Program-made: the position numbers and the translations under genes
The notes under the pieces: generated by a model
What the model saw: the letters and a program-made list of their open reading frames with translations, nothing else
Database searches by the model: none
Told to the model about the DNA's origin: nothing
In this document: positions 6,329 to 14,924 of the stretch, piece after piece
How positions within the stretch are numbered: the stretch's first letter is position 1
Layout of the letters: every line of letters starts with the position of its first letter
Source: a virus
Length of the DNA: 20,859 bases
Direction: 5' to 3' (one strand)
Virus record (IMG/VR): IMGVR_UViG_3300006751_000185
Location: 1 to 20,859 of that record

Positions 6329-7873
6329 TCAACCACCAACCTTTACATAACTACTGGCTGTCATATAATCTGTTATCTGATCATCACCAAATATTCTAAA
6401 TCCTTTTGATGCTGCCTGAGTATAGACAGACTTCATAATATTCTCCTTAATAGTTGCAGTGATATTAGTTCTCTCTTTATCAAGAACCATACCAACCTCA
6501 TAAGACTGAACTTTATTCTTTATAAACTTTGCACCTGCTGCCCAATTCTTCCTATCACTATTCCCAAGCTTTTTATTATATTCCCTCAATAAACTAGCAG
6601 GTTCATGACGATTATTAGATAACCAATGAATATACTTAGCCCAGAGCTGTGAATGAGGATTCTCATCATCTTCTAAAGTATCCCTTGAAAATGTTCCTGT
6701 TCTATTTGTTGCATAATCATTAAAGATATTCCACTCAGTAAACCAATGATTTTTATTATGAGGAATCTTTACATCATGTTTCCCAAAAATTTCTCTCTTC
6801 TTATTATGCTGAGCTCTTATCGCTGGTGATCCTTTACTCATCATTGTAATTAATGAAAACACAGGTAGAGTAGCCTTACCATGATTAGCAGCAGTACCAA
6901 ACTGAAGTTGCATCTGAACATCTGCATTAACACCAGACGCAGTTGATCTTATATCCATATAATGTCCTGTCTGTCCTCCCAATTTAAAATTAACAATACA
7001 TTTTGCTGCATTCTCTTTCCAATCAACTGATTCAATCTCAAGATCTAAATCAAGAGCATCTTCTATTCCTCTAGTTTCCTTATGATCAAATGAAGTAATC
7101 TGAACTGTAGGAATAGTTACTTTTAATATTTTCTTTTTACCAGTGATCATTACCTTCTTCAAAGATATAGGAACACCCTTCTTACTCTTATAAAGTTCAT
7201 CTATGTACTGATTATACCAATATATACGATTCATATCCTGTACTATATAACACCTCTTCTTTCCTTCTGCTGGTAATCTCCTTGCTAACTCTTCATTCTG
7301 CTGTACTATCTTTTTCAATTTCGGTCTCTGTGCATATCGTATAGTATTATTTTCAAATGCTTTCATCTCCTGCTCTATCTGTTGGGCCTCATTAAATTTC
7401 AATGCTATAACATCAGCAGGATTCCACTTATCTCCAGTACCCCTAGCCATCAAACTATATACTTGCCTCACCTTAGGGTTTACAGCATTCTCTTTAATGC
7501 GTTTTGCTATCGCTTTAAATGCTCCTCTAAACTGTGGCAATTCTCCTGACTGATAAAAAATATATCCCTGACTATCAAGATAAGAAGACTTAAGAACTGC
7601 ATTAGCAGTCCAAACAGAAGAATTTATCCATTCATCTAACTGTTTAGTATCCTTAGGATTCCTGGCCATACTAACCCAAAGAGGAAAGTCCCTAGACATC
7701 TTTGAGTAATCTATTCTAAGCCATTTTGAATACTTCGTATCTAACCCTCCACCTATATCTACCATCGTCTGCTTCAACTCATCATAAGTAATATCCTTAC
7801 CATCCTCTTGCCTCATTGCAAAAGCTAAAGCTTGTAAGGATTCTTTATGATCAGTTAAAGCAGGAAATGCCAT
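6329..7873 (-). CDS. Large protein of unknown function
   Basis: A 514-aa protein with no domain I recognise. It is soluble, with no signal peptide or membrane span. The first 230 residues are helical and charged. The middle (about 240-350) looks beta-rich (KKILKVTIPTVQITSF, KCIVNFKLGGQTGHYMDIRS). The C-terminal part is mixed and aromatic (HNKNHWFTEWNIFNDY). It follows mazG by 22 bases and its stop abuts the oxygenase start. It could be structural or enzymatic; the GGQTGHYMDIRSTASG stretch with many Gly/Ser might be a ligand loop, but this is guesswork. Confidence 0.8.
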   Translation of the reverse strand: MAFPALTDHKESLQALAFAMRQEDGKDITYDELKQTMVDIGGGLDTKYSKWLRIDYSKMSRDFPLWVSMARNPKDTKQLDEWINSSVWTANAVLKSSYLDSQGYIFYQSGELPQFRGAFKAIAKRIKENAVNPKVRQVYSLMARGTGDKWNPADVIALKFNEAQQIEQEMKAFENNTIRYAQRPKLKKIVQQNEELARRLPAEGKKRCYIVQDMNRIYWYNQYIDELYKSKKGVPISLKKVMITGKKKILKVTIPTVQITSFDHKETRGIEDALDLDLEIESVDWKENAAKCIVNFKLGGQTGHYMDIRSTASGVNADVQMQLQFGTAANHGKATLPVFSLITMMSKGSPAIRAQHNKKREIFGKHDVKIPHNKNHWFTEWNIFNDYATNRTGTFSRDTLEDDENPHSQLWAKYIHWLSNNRHEPASLLREYNKKLGNSDRKNWAAGAKFIKNKVQSYEVGMVLDKERTNITATIKENIMKSVYTQAASKGFRIFGDDQITDYMTASSYVKVGG

Positions 7874-7895
7874 CTATCTAATACTTTATAGGTAT

Positions 7896-8627
7896 TTAGA
7901 GGTCGTCTATGCGTCTGTTCTCTGAGAAATACGAACTAAATGTACCGTCAGGATAACGAGAAGAAAGTTTTGTAATGTTCTGAGCAAGAACCTCATCAAG
8001 AGGTACATTAAGTGCCATACATGCCTGTGCAACATACCACAGTACATCACCAAGTTCAATCTTCAAATGATTGATACTTGCATCGTCATATGACTTGCCC
8101 TGAAATGCAATCTTCTTCACGATCTCCAAGAACTCACCACCTTCAGCATTGATACCGATAGCAGCAGTCAATAGACGCTCAATCTTACATCCCTGTGCTT
8201 GAAGTTCTGCAGTACGAGCAATAAATGCTGATCCATTCTTAGAAGCATCACTAGTAACAGCATCAGCAAACCTAAGATACTCTATCCACTTAGGATTGTC
8301 TGCCCTAGTAGAGGATCCCCTAAAAGATTGAGTAGGAGTAATAGTTACATTACTAGTAACTGTTGGAGTAGGTACTGGAGGAGTTGGTGGCTGAACATCA
8401 GCATTTGTACCAACAGATACATCTGAAGGATTTTTGGGGTTAGCAATACTACCAAGTTGAGGAGCAGTACTATCAGTAGGATCGTCTCTCCAACCTAAAG
8501 ATTGATTATCACCAGGCTCTGCTTCCCAAAATTCTTTAGGACGCCTAGGCTTAGGTTGTAGAGTAGTAGTTGGTCTCTGAGGATTTGTAAAATCGTTATC
8601 AGAAATAGCACTTGAATGTGTTGGCAT
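7896..8627 (-). CDS. mazG: MazG-like nucleotide pyrophosphohydrolase with Pro-rich N-terminal extension
   Basis: A 243-aa protein. Residues 115-240 carry a MazG-type fold: AEGGEFLEIV (Glu162, Glu165, Glu168) and, about 25 residues on, IELGDVLWYVA (Glu191, Asp194), the ExxE...ExxD metal-binding signature. MazG enzymes hydrolyse NTPs or dNTPs, and cyanophage MazG has been proposed to affect nucleotide or alarmone pools. Residues 1-112 are low-complexity, rich in Pro, Thr, Ser and Asn (PPTPPVPTPTV at 80-90) and probably disordered. No internal Met lies before the catalytic domain, so the extension is part of the protein. It makes this copy much longer than the roughly 100-140-aa stand-alone phage MazG. 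Confidence 0.85.
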   Translation of the reverse strand: MPTHSSAISDNDFTNPQRPTTTLQPKPRRPKEFWEAEPGDNQSLGWRDDPTDSTAPQLGSIANPKNPSDVSVGTNADVQPPTPPVPTPTVTSNVTITPTQSFRGSSTRADNPKWIEYLRFADAVTSDASKNGSAFIARTAELQAQGCKIERLLTAAIGINAEGGEFLEIVKKIAFQGKSYDDASINHLKIELGDVLWYVAQACMALNVPLDEVLAQNITKLSSRYPDGTFSSYFSENRRIDDL

Positions 8628-8632
8628 AATAA

Positions 8633-9487
8633 TTATCTTGGTGAAGTATTCTTAGGATGATAATTGTGAATCTTATTCAGATGAAAAAATTCCCAAGCAT
8701 AGGAAACATTATCTAAATTTTGTTGTTCAAAATCTAATTCCTCTGGCGAGGTATTTATAAATCCCGTCAGAGTAACTCGATCAGTGTCTATAAACCAATC
8801 TGGTTTAATATATGGGGCATGTAAAAAATGTGTTGGATAGGCTATCATTGTATTATACCCTATTTCCACATTTTCTTCAAGTCGATAGGGTCCATAGTCA
8901 TCAACATTAAACCAAGTAGCATCCTCCTTCAAAGAATTTTCCATCTCTTTAAAGAATTCTCCCTCTTCCATATTATCATTCCAACTATAATCTAATCGTG
9001 TTTTAAGATTATTAAAGGAATAAAATGCTGTATTAACATTATCAGACTTAGTAAGATTAATATTAAAAGCAATCTGATCAGAGACCTGAGGATCAAAATT
9101 TGTAAAATCTGTATGTGGAAAACATGAATGGATATCACTTATCTCCATATTACCATTAAAACAATTACCAAAGACTTGTCCTATTTGAACCTGACTAAGA
9201 CCCAACACAGTTGCAAGTGGTTGAACCAGTGGTTCAGCAAACCAGCTATGCATCTCTGGATGAAAATGAACACTCTTCCCTGGTCTAATTACATTATCAT
9301 CTTTATTATCACTGTTGTCCCACCAATAACCTCCTCTTAAAAACTCCCCAACCTTATCAGGTTCTTTAAAATAATCCTCTGCTACAAGAACTGGAATGTC
9401 ATTATCCTTTCCCAATAATCTAAATTCATATTTAAGATTATTAAGATGACATATGTCATCCCATATACGACTACTAGATTCTATCAT
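8633..9487 (-). CDS. DUF6445-like putative 2OG-Fe(II) oxygenase
   Basis: A 284-aa protein. FPHTDFTNF (His125, Asp127) followed about 95 residues later by MIAYPTHFLHAPYI (His223 or His220) and DTDRVTLTGFIN (Arg237) gives an HxD...H...R arrangement typical of iron/2-oxoglutarate dioxygenases. The overall sequence resembles the DUF6445 family from memory. Substrate unknown. The start overlaps the gp41 stop by ATGA, so it is translated from the replisome operon, and mazG begins 5 bases after its stop. An exact TATAAATA lies inside the gene at 8752-8759. Confidence 0.75.
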   Translation of the reverse strand: MIESSSRIWDDICHLNNLKYEFRLLGKDNDIPVLVAEDYFKEPDKVGEFLRGGYWWDNSDNKDDNVIRPGKSVHFHPEMHSWFAEPLVQPLATVLGLSQVQIGQVFGNCFNGNMEISDIHSCFPHTDFTNFDPQVSDQIAFNINLTKSDNVNTAFYSFNNLKTRLDYSWNDNMEEGEFFKEMENSLKEDATWFNVDDYGPYRLEENVEIGYNTMIAYPTHFLHAPYIKPDWFIDTDRVTLTGFINTSPEELDFEQQNLDNVSYAWEFFHLNKIHNYHPKNTSPR

Positions 9488-10869
9488 GTTAAAAACTGCA
9501 ATTTAGCAAACTTATCTTTCATTGTATTAAATTTTTCCTTTGGATCCTCTTCTCCCTGTCCACTATCTAGTAACTCCCCACCCCTGTCCTGTTCACAATC
9601 AAACAACCTCATCTTCGCTCTATCAATACCTAAAACGAATCTCTTATTCATTGTAGGGTCATTATATCTATTCTTTAACTGCTTCACCATAATCTGATTC
9701 AACCCCTCAAGTTCCTCATTACTAATAAGAGCAAACATAAGGTCAGCAGTGGCGGGAAGACCGAAAGATTCGGAAGTGTCAGTAAGGTCAATATCGCTAT
9801 TAGAAAAACCACTACGGGTAGTCTGGGTAGCCGAGAGAATCGGTAATTTGAATTCAACCGCAAGTCCTCTAAGTTCTTCTGCAATCGCTTTAACATATGA
9901 ATAAGAATTAACGGAACCTAACTTATTATATCTAGATGATGCACATATATTAAGATAATCTATGAAGAGTATATCAGGTTTAAATGATTTTTTCAATAGG
10001 AGTTCATTAAGCAATGCTTTAAAATGTCCTGAATGAGCAGATGCAGTAGGATACTCTTTAATAATTAATGTACCTTGTGTTTTCTTAGCAATATTATTAA
10101 CCTTATTCTCAAACATTACACGAGGAAGTTCACTAATATCTCTGATATTAACATCTAAGAGATTGGCGTCGATGCGTTCAGCAATCTTCTCTTCAGCCAT
10201 CTCCAGCGTGATGTACAAAACATTCTTACCCTGGAGTAAGATACTAGCAGCGCAATGACACATAAAGAGAGACTTACCCACACCAGTACCTGCAAGAGCA
10301 ATGTTGAGAGTTTTATTAGGAAGTCCACCCTTTGTGATACGGTTGAAGAATTCCAAGTCGAAAGGAATTTTGTCCTCACGCTTATGGTATGACTCGTATC
10401 TCTGTTCGTAATCTTCGAGATAATCATGTCCTATATGATTATCGAAAGAGACAGCCAAAGCATCAGACAAAATAGAAGGAATAGCATCCCTTCCTTTAGT
10501 TTCATCTTGTCCATCTGCTATTTTGATTGAGGACATCAACGCTAAGTATATAGCCCTATCTCGACACCACTTCTCAGTAGCATCATACAACCAATCATCG
10601 TTAATTTCACTATCCTCTAAAGCAGGAAGAACATCCTGGAGATCTTTATACTCCTGCTCATTGATATCATCCCTATTCTGAATCTCAATACTTAATACTT
10701 CTGTAGTAAGAAGTTTATTATACTTCGCAACAAAATCAATAATCTCTTGACAGACAATTGCTTCTGCTCTTACATCAAAGTAATCAAGATTAATAAATGG
10801 AATAACCTTTCTGGCATAGTCTTCATTATGAATAAGATTCCTAAGAATCGTCAGTTCAAGTTTTTCCAT
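9484..10869 (-). CDS. 41: Replicative DNA helicase (T4 gp41-like, DnaB family)
   Basis: A 461-aa hexameric helicase of the DnaB/RecA-fold type, close to T4 gp41 (475 aa). An N-terminal helical region (1-150) is followed by the ATPase domain, with Walker A ALAGTGVGKS (residues 191-200), EMAEEKIAERIDANL as the helix after strand 2, Walker B DILFIDYLNI (299-308) and a downstream glutamine-containing sensor LSATQTTRSG. It unwinds DNA 5'-3' on the lagging strand and partners with primase gp61. It overlaps the uvsX stop by 14 bases and the next gene by 4. Confidence 0.95.
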   Translation of the reverse strand: MEKLELTILRNLIHNEDYARKVIPFINLDYFDVRAEAIVCQEIIDFVAKYNKLLTTEVLSIEIQNRDDINEQEYKDLQDVLPALEDSEINDDWLYDATEKWCRDRAIYLALMSSIKIADGQDETKGRDAIPSILSDALAVSFDNHIGHDYLEDYEQRYESYHKREDKIPFDLEFFNRITKGGLPNKTLNIALAGTGVGKSLFMCHCAASILLQGKNVLYITLEMAEEKIAERIDANLLDVNIRDISELPRVMFENKVNNIAKKTQGTLIIKEYPTASAHSGHFKALLNELLLKKSFKPDILFIDYLNICASSRYNKLGSVNSYSYVKAIAEELRGLAVEFKLPILSATQTTRSGFSNSDIDLTDTSESFGLPATADLMFALISNEELEGLNQIMVKQLKNRYNDPTMNKRFVLGIDRAKMRLFDCEQDRGGELLDSGQGEEDPKEKFNTMKDKFAKLQFLT

Positions 10870-11863
10870 AGTTAAATTCTACTGATGCGGTTTCATCAAG
10901 AGCTTGCATTACTTCTGGTGTGAAATACTTTTCAGGGTTCTTATAGATTTCTTTGGCAAATAATTTTTTGCCATTGATCTCATAACGACCAGCAACATTC
11001 TTCCAGAGTCCTCCAATCTCTCCCAATTCTAACAAGCCATAGTACCTATCAAGACCACGGTCATCATAATAGAGACGAATTGTAACATCCTTATTCTCTT
11101 TACTTAAACGCGACTTTGCTGTCTTAGCTTTGATAAGATTTCCGACCGTTTCAGTACCATCCTTCTCTCTCTTTTTGCTGAGATATATGATAGTAGACGC
11201 CGCGTATTTGAGGCCACTGCCTCCGCCCATCTCTTTGGTGGGAACATAGGATCCGATGACATCATAGGTATGATTAGTTACTAGTAGTGGTATTTTAGCC
11301 TGCCCCAGCTTTAAAGTCAACATTCTAAATGCACCCTTAACAAGTTGTGATTTTGTCATGTCACGAACTTGTTTATCATTTAAAGCATCAGTGATTTCCT
11401 TTTCAGTAGAGAGCATACCAAGAGAGTCCAACACAAACATGCATGGTTTGCGATTTTCTTCCTTAGTCTTAAGGTATATATCTACTGCCTTAAGTGCCTT
11501 AGTCCTAAACTCTTCAATGGTCACCACATTAATGACCACAAAACGATTCATATCAATACCACGACTCTCTAATAATGATTTAGATATAGCACTCTCAGTA
11601 TCAAAATAGAGGGTATAAGCATCGGGGTGAGTATCAAGGAAGTTCTTAACCACGGCGAGAGCGAAAAAAGTTTTGCCAGTACTAGACTCTCCAGCAAGGG
11701 CAGTAATCTTATTAGAAGACACACCCCCAAATATACTGCCTGAACACAACCCATTAAAGATATAGCTTCCTGTATCAACGAATTGTTCGACATCAGTAAT
11801 TTCTGACGCCAGTTTTGTAAAGTCATCTCCAATTTCTTTTACAATATCCTTTAAAAAGTCCAT
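10856..11863 (-). CDS. uvsX: RecA-like recombinase UvsX
   Basis: A 335-aa RecA-family protein. Walker A is GESSTGKT (58-65), the Walker B strand is CMFVLDS (141-147), and residues about 190-260 contain the L1/L2-type loops (KEMGGGSGLKYAAS near 214-227). The C-terminal region is acidic/aromatic as in phage UvsX. It forms filaments on single-stranded DNA for strand exchange, recombination-dependent replication and repair. It lies 3 bases after a 38-aa gene and overlaps gp41, keeping the T4 order gp43-uvsX-gp41. Confidence 0.95.
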   Translation of the reverse strand: MDFLKDIVKEIGDDFTKLASEITDVEQFVDTGSYIFNGLCSGSIFGGVSSNKITALAGESSTGKTFFALAVVKNFLDTHPDAYTLYFDTESAISKSLLESRGIDMNRFVVINVVTIEEFRTKALKAVDIYLKTKEENRKPCMFVLDSLGMLSTEKEITDALNDKQVRDMTKSQLVKGAFRMLTLKLGQAKIPLLVTNHTYDVIGSYVPTKEMGGGSGLKYAASTIIYLSKKREKDGTETVGNLIKAKTAKSRLSKENKDVTIRLYYDDRGLDRYYGLLELGEIGGLWKNVAGRYEINGKKLFAKEIYKNPEKYFTPEVMQALDETASVEFNYGKT

Positions 11864-11866
11864 AAA

Positions 11867-11983
11867 TCACTCAAAAATATAATGTGAATTTTGAGATTTA
11901 AACATCTCTACCTGTTCTTCAGTTTTAAAAAACTTAAAGAGTATAATTGAGTGCCCTTTAAGTTGATACTTTACTTTAATCAT
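11867..11983 (-). CDS. 38-aa small protein before uvsX
   Basis: A very short gene (MIKVKYQLKGHSIILFKFF, then TEEQVEMFKSQNSHYIFE). It starts in an ATGA overlap with the previous 56-aa gene and stops 3 bases before uvsX, which argues for real coupled translation rather than chance. The sequence is basic with alternating hydrophobic residues, suggesting a small beta-alpha fold. Function unknown. Confidence 0.55.
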   Translation of the reverse strand: MIKVKYQLKGHSIILFKFFKTEEQVEMFKSQNSHYIFE

Positions 11984-12150
11984 AATACCATGCCATGTGA
12001 TTCTCGTAGTAGTCGCTTATAAGGTCCACCAGGATTCTCATCCCTAGTTTCTTTTACTAGTTTAAGTTTCTGATACAGTGCGGTGTCTCCACCCAAGTGC
12101 ATTGCACTAATAATTGTAGCAAGTTCTTGATCGTTGATAGGGAGATCCAT
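11980..12150 (-). CDS. 56-aa conserved-type small protein after gp43
   Basis: A short gene (MDLPINDQELATIISAMHLG, then GDTALYQKLKLVKETRDENP and a basic tail). Its ATG directly follows the gp43 stop (TAA then ATG) and its stop overlaps the next start. An amphipathic helix followed by a basic segment is visible. I associate similar short proteins with the gp43-uvsX gap of cyanophages. Possibly a polymerase or recombinase accessory, but nothing in the sequence proves this. Confidence 0.65.
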   Translation of the reverse strand: MDLPINDQELATIISAMHLGGDTALYQKLKLVKETRDENPGGPYKRLLRESHGMVL

Positions 12151-14640
12151 TTAAGTAAAAAATGATTCTAGGTTTGCAATTTTTTCAACCTTCCATCCAA
12201 TAGAATCCAGGATAATCCTAAGAGGTTCAAGGAAACTCTTAGAGAATTGTAAGTCATGATCGACATATTTGTCAATCCCTAACTCTTTTGGAAAATCTTG
12301 AATGAACGAGATTACATTTTCATGAATCTTGTTAGGTTTCTTAAGGTAGCAAAATTTAATCTTCTCACCATTACTAATTAACGAATACTTATTCGTCAAC
12401 TTATTCTCCTTGATATAGTGATTGAAGAGCAAAGCACCCCGAACATGTATCGGTGTACCCTTGATATAAATCATGCTTGCCGATTTATATTTAGTGACAT
12501 CTGAAACTGATCTAGGAAATGCAATCTCCTCAGGTGGGAGATTCCTAAATTTCTTACGACTAGTATCAATAAAATCAATAACTTCATCCTCTGTACCATT
12601 CATCATAAGTTTAAGAGCATCCTTAATCATTGCTCTACATGGTGCAGGTGTAGATGATTTAACTGCCTCTATGCCCATCATCTTCAACTTAGGTTCATTG
12701 TATTGAACTCCTTCACTGTTCCATACATTTAAAATGTATCTCTTCTTAGCAGTCCATATACCCCTCTCTGCTATATTCTCTCTTGCCATAACCATCTTCT
12801 GCTCATAGGCACTAACATACTCTGCTAATTCTTTATAGGACTGATCGATGAAGGGTTCAAATTTCTCCTGACAAATCTTATCAAGAAACGGGACAATCTT
12901 AGCAGGATCTCTTTCCTTATCTTTGTAAACAACATCGACAAGAGGACCAAGATTAAGGTAGATACTATCAGTATCACTAGCAATAACATAATCAATACCC
13001 TCCGTTTTAAGAATCTTATTTAAATAATCATTCATCTTATTCTCTATCCATCGGATACTAACCTGACCTGATAGAGTAATTGCTTCAGCATTTGCTAGTT
13101 TATAATACCTGAAGTACTGATTGCCGATAGCACCATAAGCAGAGTTAAGAGATATCTTCTTTGCCATTTGGATGTTGTTACACCTGGCAATCTCTTTGAC
13201 AAGATCAGGCGTGGGTGTCTTCTCATATTTCTTCTTGGCATCAATCATCCTCTTCTTAAAGATCACACGCTCGTTGTACATCTTCTCCATTAATTCTGGT
13301 AGAAAACCTCGTACATCCTTACGATACTGAGCACCATTAGGACATACAGCATAATCGCCATCAATTGACACTTCGCCATTTAAAATCCTCTCAACGCTTG
13401 CGCTGGGATGTCTAGTCTCCCGTAAGGTTTCTGGACTGATATTATATTGCATAATAAGATGAGGATAGAGAGAGTTGAGGTCAAAACTAACAACCCAATC
13501 ATACTTTCCTGGAATCGGTTCCTTAACATATGCTCCTGCGTATTTTTCATCCTTCTGAGAAGTGTTTTTAGGAGGAATAACGATATTCCTTTTCTTAAGA
13601 TAATTATATATGATGTTATCCCACATCCTAACCTGATAGAATACATCAACATAATTAACCTTGGCATCATATGCCATAGTCAATGCAAGTTCAATCAGTT
13701 TCATCTTGTCTTCCAGTTGGTCAACAAGTTCCACATCTATTATATTATACTCTACGAATTTTTGCCAACCATTTGTATAGAAATCTTGAAATGTATCAAA
13801 CTCAGAGTGATCCAATTTCTTTTGTCCAAGTTCTACCTCTGCAATATAATCCAACCTATAAGACTCTTGTGCCTTATAAGTAAACTTCTTATAAAGATCA
13901 AGATAATCTAACTGAGTAATGCCACCAATATCATATGCAATCTGACGACGACCTTTAATAAAGATCTCCTTAGGAGAACACAACCCCCAAGGTGACAGAC
14001 GCTTCATCAATTTAGTACCAAGAACTCTTTCAATACGCTTGGCAATAAAAGGTATATCAAACAGTTGAATGTTCCATCCAGTAACAATGTCTGGAGTATT
14101 ATCCATCCACCACTGAATAAAATCACTCAGCAAATCATGCTCATTATTAAACTGCTTGTAATAAACATTACCCTGTTTTAATTTAAAGGGTCCAACACCC
14201 CAAGTAATAATCTCCTTACTATTATAATCCTGCATTGAGATCAATAAGATCTCCTGATCTGCTGCTGCAACATCAGGGAATCCATTCTCAGAACGAGTCT
14301 CAATATCTATTGTATAAAGACTAATCTTACTAATATCAAACCTAATCTCATCCTCTGGATACTTGTCAGCAATATATTGATAGATAAATCTATCCTGACC
14401 ATACACATTAAAGTTATCTACATACTCATATTTCTTAATAAAATCTCTAGACTCTCTGACTGATCCTGGTTGAATAGATTCAACAGGTTCCCCCTCAAGA
14501 GTCCTATACTTAGACTTCCTCTTTGAGGATACAAACAAAGTAGGGGAGTATCTTTCACGGAACTGAAAAGACTCCCCATTCTCATACCCACGAACGAGGA
14601 AGTGATCCCCGATCATTTGCACATTAGTGTAAAACTTCAT
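12151..14640 (-). CDS. 43: Family B DNA polymerase (T4 gp43-like)
   Basis: An 829-aa replicative polymerase, slightly shorter than T4 gp43 (898 aa). The 3'-5' exonuclease domain has Exo I YTIDIETRS (Asp112, Glu114), Exo II DIVTGWNIQLFDIPF (184-198) and Exo III YNIID (298-302). The polymerase domain has motif A SFDLNSLYP (385-393), motif B KKISLNSAYGAIGNQ (494-508) and motif C ASDTDSIY (554-561). All catalytic acids are present. It copies phage DNA with sliding clamp gp45, loaded by gp44/62. Its ATG overlaps the stop of the upstream 95-aa gene (ATGA), and its stop is directly followed by the ATG of a 56-aa gene. Confidence 0.98.
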   Translation of the reverse strand: MKFYTNVQMIGDHFLVRGYENGESFQFRERYSPTLFVSSKRKSKYRTLEGEPVESIQPGSVRESRDFIKKYEYVDNFNVYGQDRFIYQYIADKYPEDEIRFDISKISLYTIDIETRSENGFPDVAAADQEILLISMQDYNSKEIITWGVGPFKLKQGNVYYKQFNNEHDLLSDFIQWWMDNTPDIVTGWNIQLFDIPFIAKRIERVLGTKLMKRLSPWGLCSPKEIFIKGRRQIAYDIGGITQLDYLDLYKKFTYKAQESYRLDYIAEVELGQKKLDHSEFDTFQDFYTNGWQKFVEYNIIDVELVDQLEDKMKLIELALTMAYDAKVNYVDVFYQVRMWDNIIYNYLKKRNIVIPPKNTSQKDEKYAGAYVKEPIPGKYDWVVSFDLNSLYPHLIMQYNISPETLRETRHPSASVERILNGEVSIDGDYAVCPNGAQYRKDVRGFLPELMEKMYNERVIFKKRMIDAKKKYEKTPTPDLVKEIARCNNIQMAKKISLNSAYGAIGNQYFRYYKLANAEAITLSGQVSIRWIENKMNDYLNKILKTEGIDYVIASDTDSIYLNLGPLVDVVYKDKERDPAKIVPFLDKICQEKFEPFIDQSYKELAEYVSAYEQKMVMARENIAERGIWTAKKRYILNVWNSEGVQYNEPKLKMMGIEAVKSSTPAPCRAMIKDALKLMMNGTEDEVIDFIDTSRKKFRNLPPEEIAFPRSVSDVTKYKSASMIYIKGTPIHVRGALLFNHYIKENKLTNKYSLISNGEKIKFCYLKKPNKIHENVISFIQDFPKELGIDKYVDHDLQFSKSFLEPLRIILDSIGWKVEKIANLESFFT
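12246..12275 (-). promoter_or_regulatory. Possible internal sigma70-type promoter before uvsX
   Basis: On the minus strand, TTGACA (12270-12275), an 18-base spacer and TACAAT (12246-12251), inside the 3' end of gp43. Transcription from near 12239 would serve the two tiny genes, uvsX and gp41. Sequence match is good, but the region is AT-rich coding DNA. Confidence 0.4.
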
Positions 14641-14924
14641 CCAGCAGCAATCAATTCGTTATATGCTTCCAGAATTTCTAATTCTGGATCGACTATAGTC
14701 AGTATAGCATCAGAAGAAATCAAACACTTGTACTGTTGTGTCAGATTCCTACCTGGCCACCGCTGCAACCTTTCCTTCCAAGTTGTACCCTCTTCAATTC
14801 TAAATTCAACAGGATCTGTTAATTCACAATCAGGTTCACCTAATTCAGAACTAACTTCCCGAAGCTTTGTAATCAATACTTTTGATTCGTTCTTAAGAAC
14901 GAGCAATTTAACTACTCCTTCCAT
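14637..14924 (-). CDS. Small conserved-type protein upstream of gp43 (Sm-like fold possible)
   Basis: A 95-aa protein, MEGVVKLLVLKNESKVLITK at the start. The pattern of a short beta strand (KLLVLKN), a second strand (KVLITKLREV), a DPVEF segment, a Trp and a final ILTIVDPELEILEAYNEL is shared in order with the 103-aa protein encoded just upstream, suggesting divergent tandem copies. The small beta-barrel-like layout recalls Sm/Hfq-like folds, which is inference. It is coupled by TAATG to the upstream gene and by ATGA to gp43, so it is translated with the polymerase. Confidence 0.7.
   Translation of the reverse strand: MEGVVKLLVLKNESKVLITKLREVSSELGEPDCELTDPVEFRIEEGTTWKERLQRWPGRNLTQQYKCLISSDAILTIVDPELEILEAYNELIAAG

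Noticed and set aside
7893-7899. CTAAATA variants near gene junctions (also 15841-15847 and 17668-17674)
   Set aside because: They coincide with stop codons or Leu-Asn codons, differ from TATAAATA, and spacing to the next ATG varies from about 20 to 57 bases.
8752-8759. Exact TATAAATA inside the DUF6445-like gene
   Set aside because: It lies about 125 bases before mazG and encodes Phe-Ile-Asn in the conserved Arg237 region; mazG is usually expressed early, so a late promoter here is doubtful.
11292-11320. TTGACT-17-TAAAAT promoter-like pair inside uvsX
   Set aside because: Good match, but more than 400 bases before the gp41 start and inside a conserved coding region; likely chance in AT-rich DNA.
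13447-13911. A 154-codon open frame on the + strand
   Set aside because: It lies opposite the polymerase gene, in a region where gp43 motifs are intact. Its composition is that of antisense AT-rich DNA, and it has no recognisable domain.
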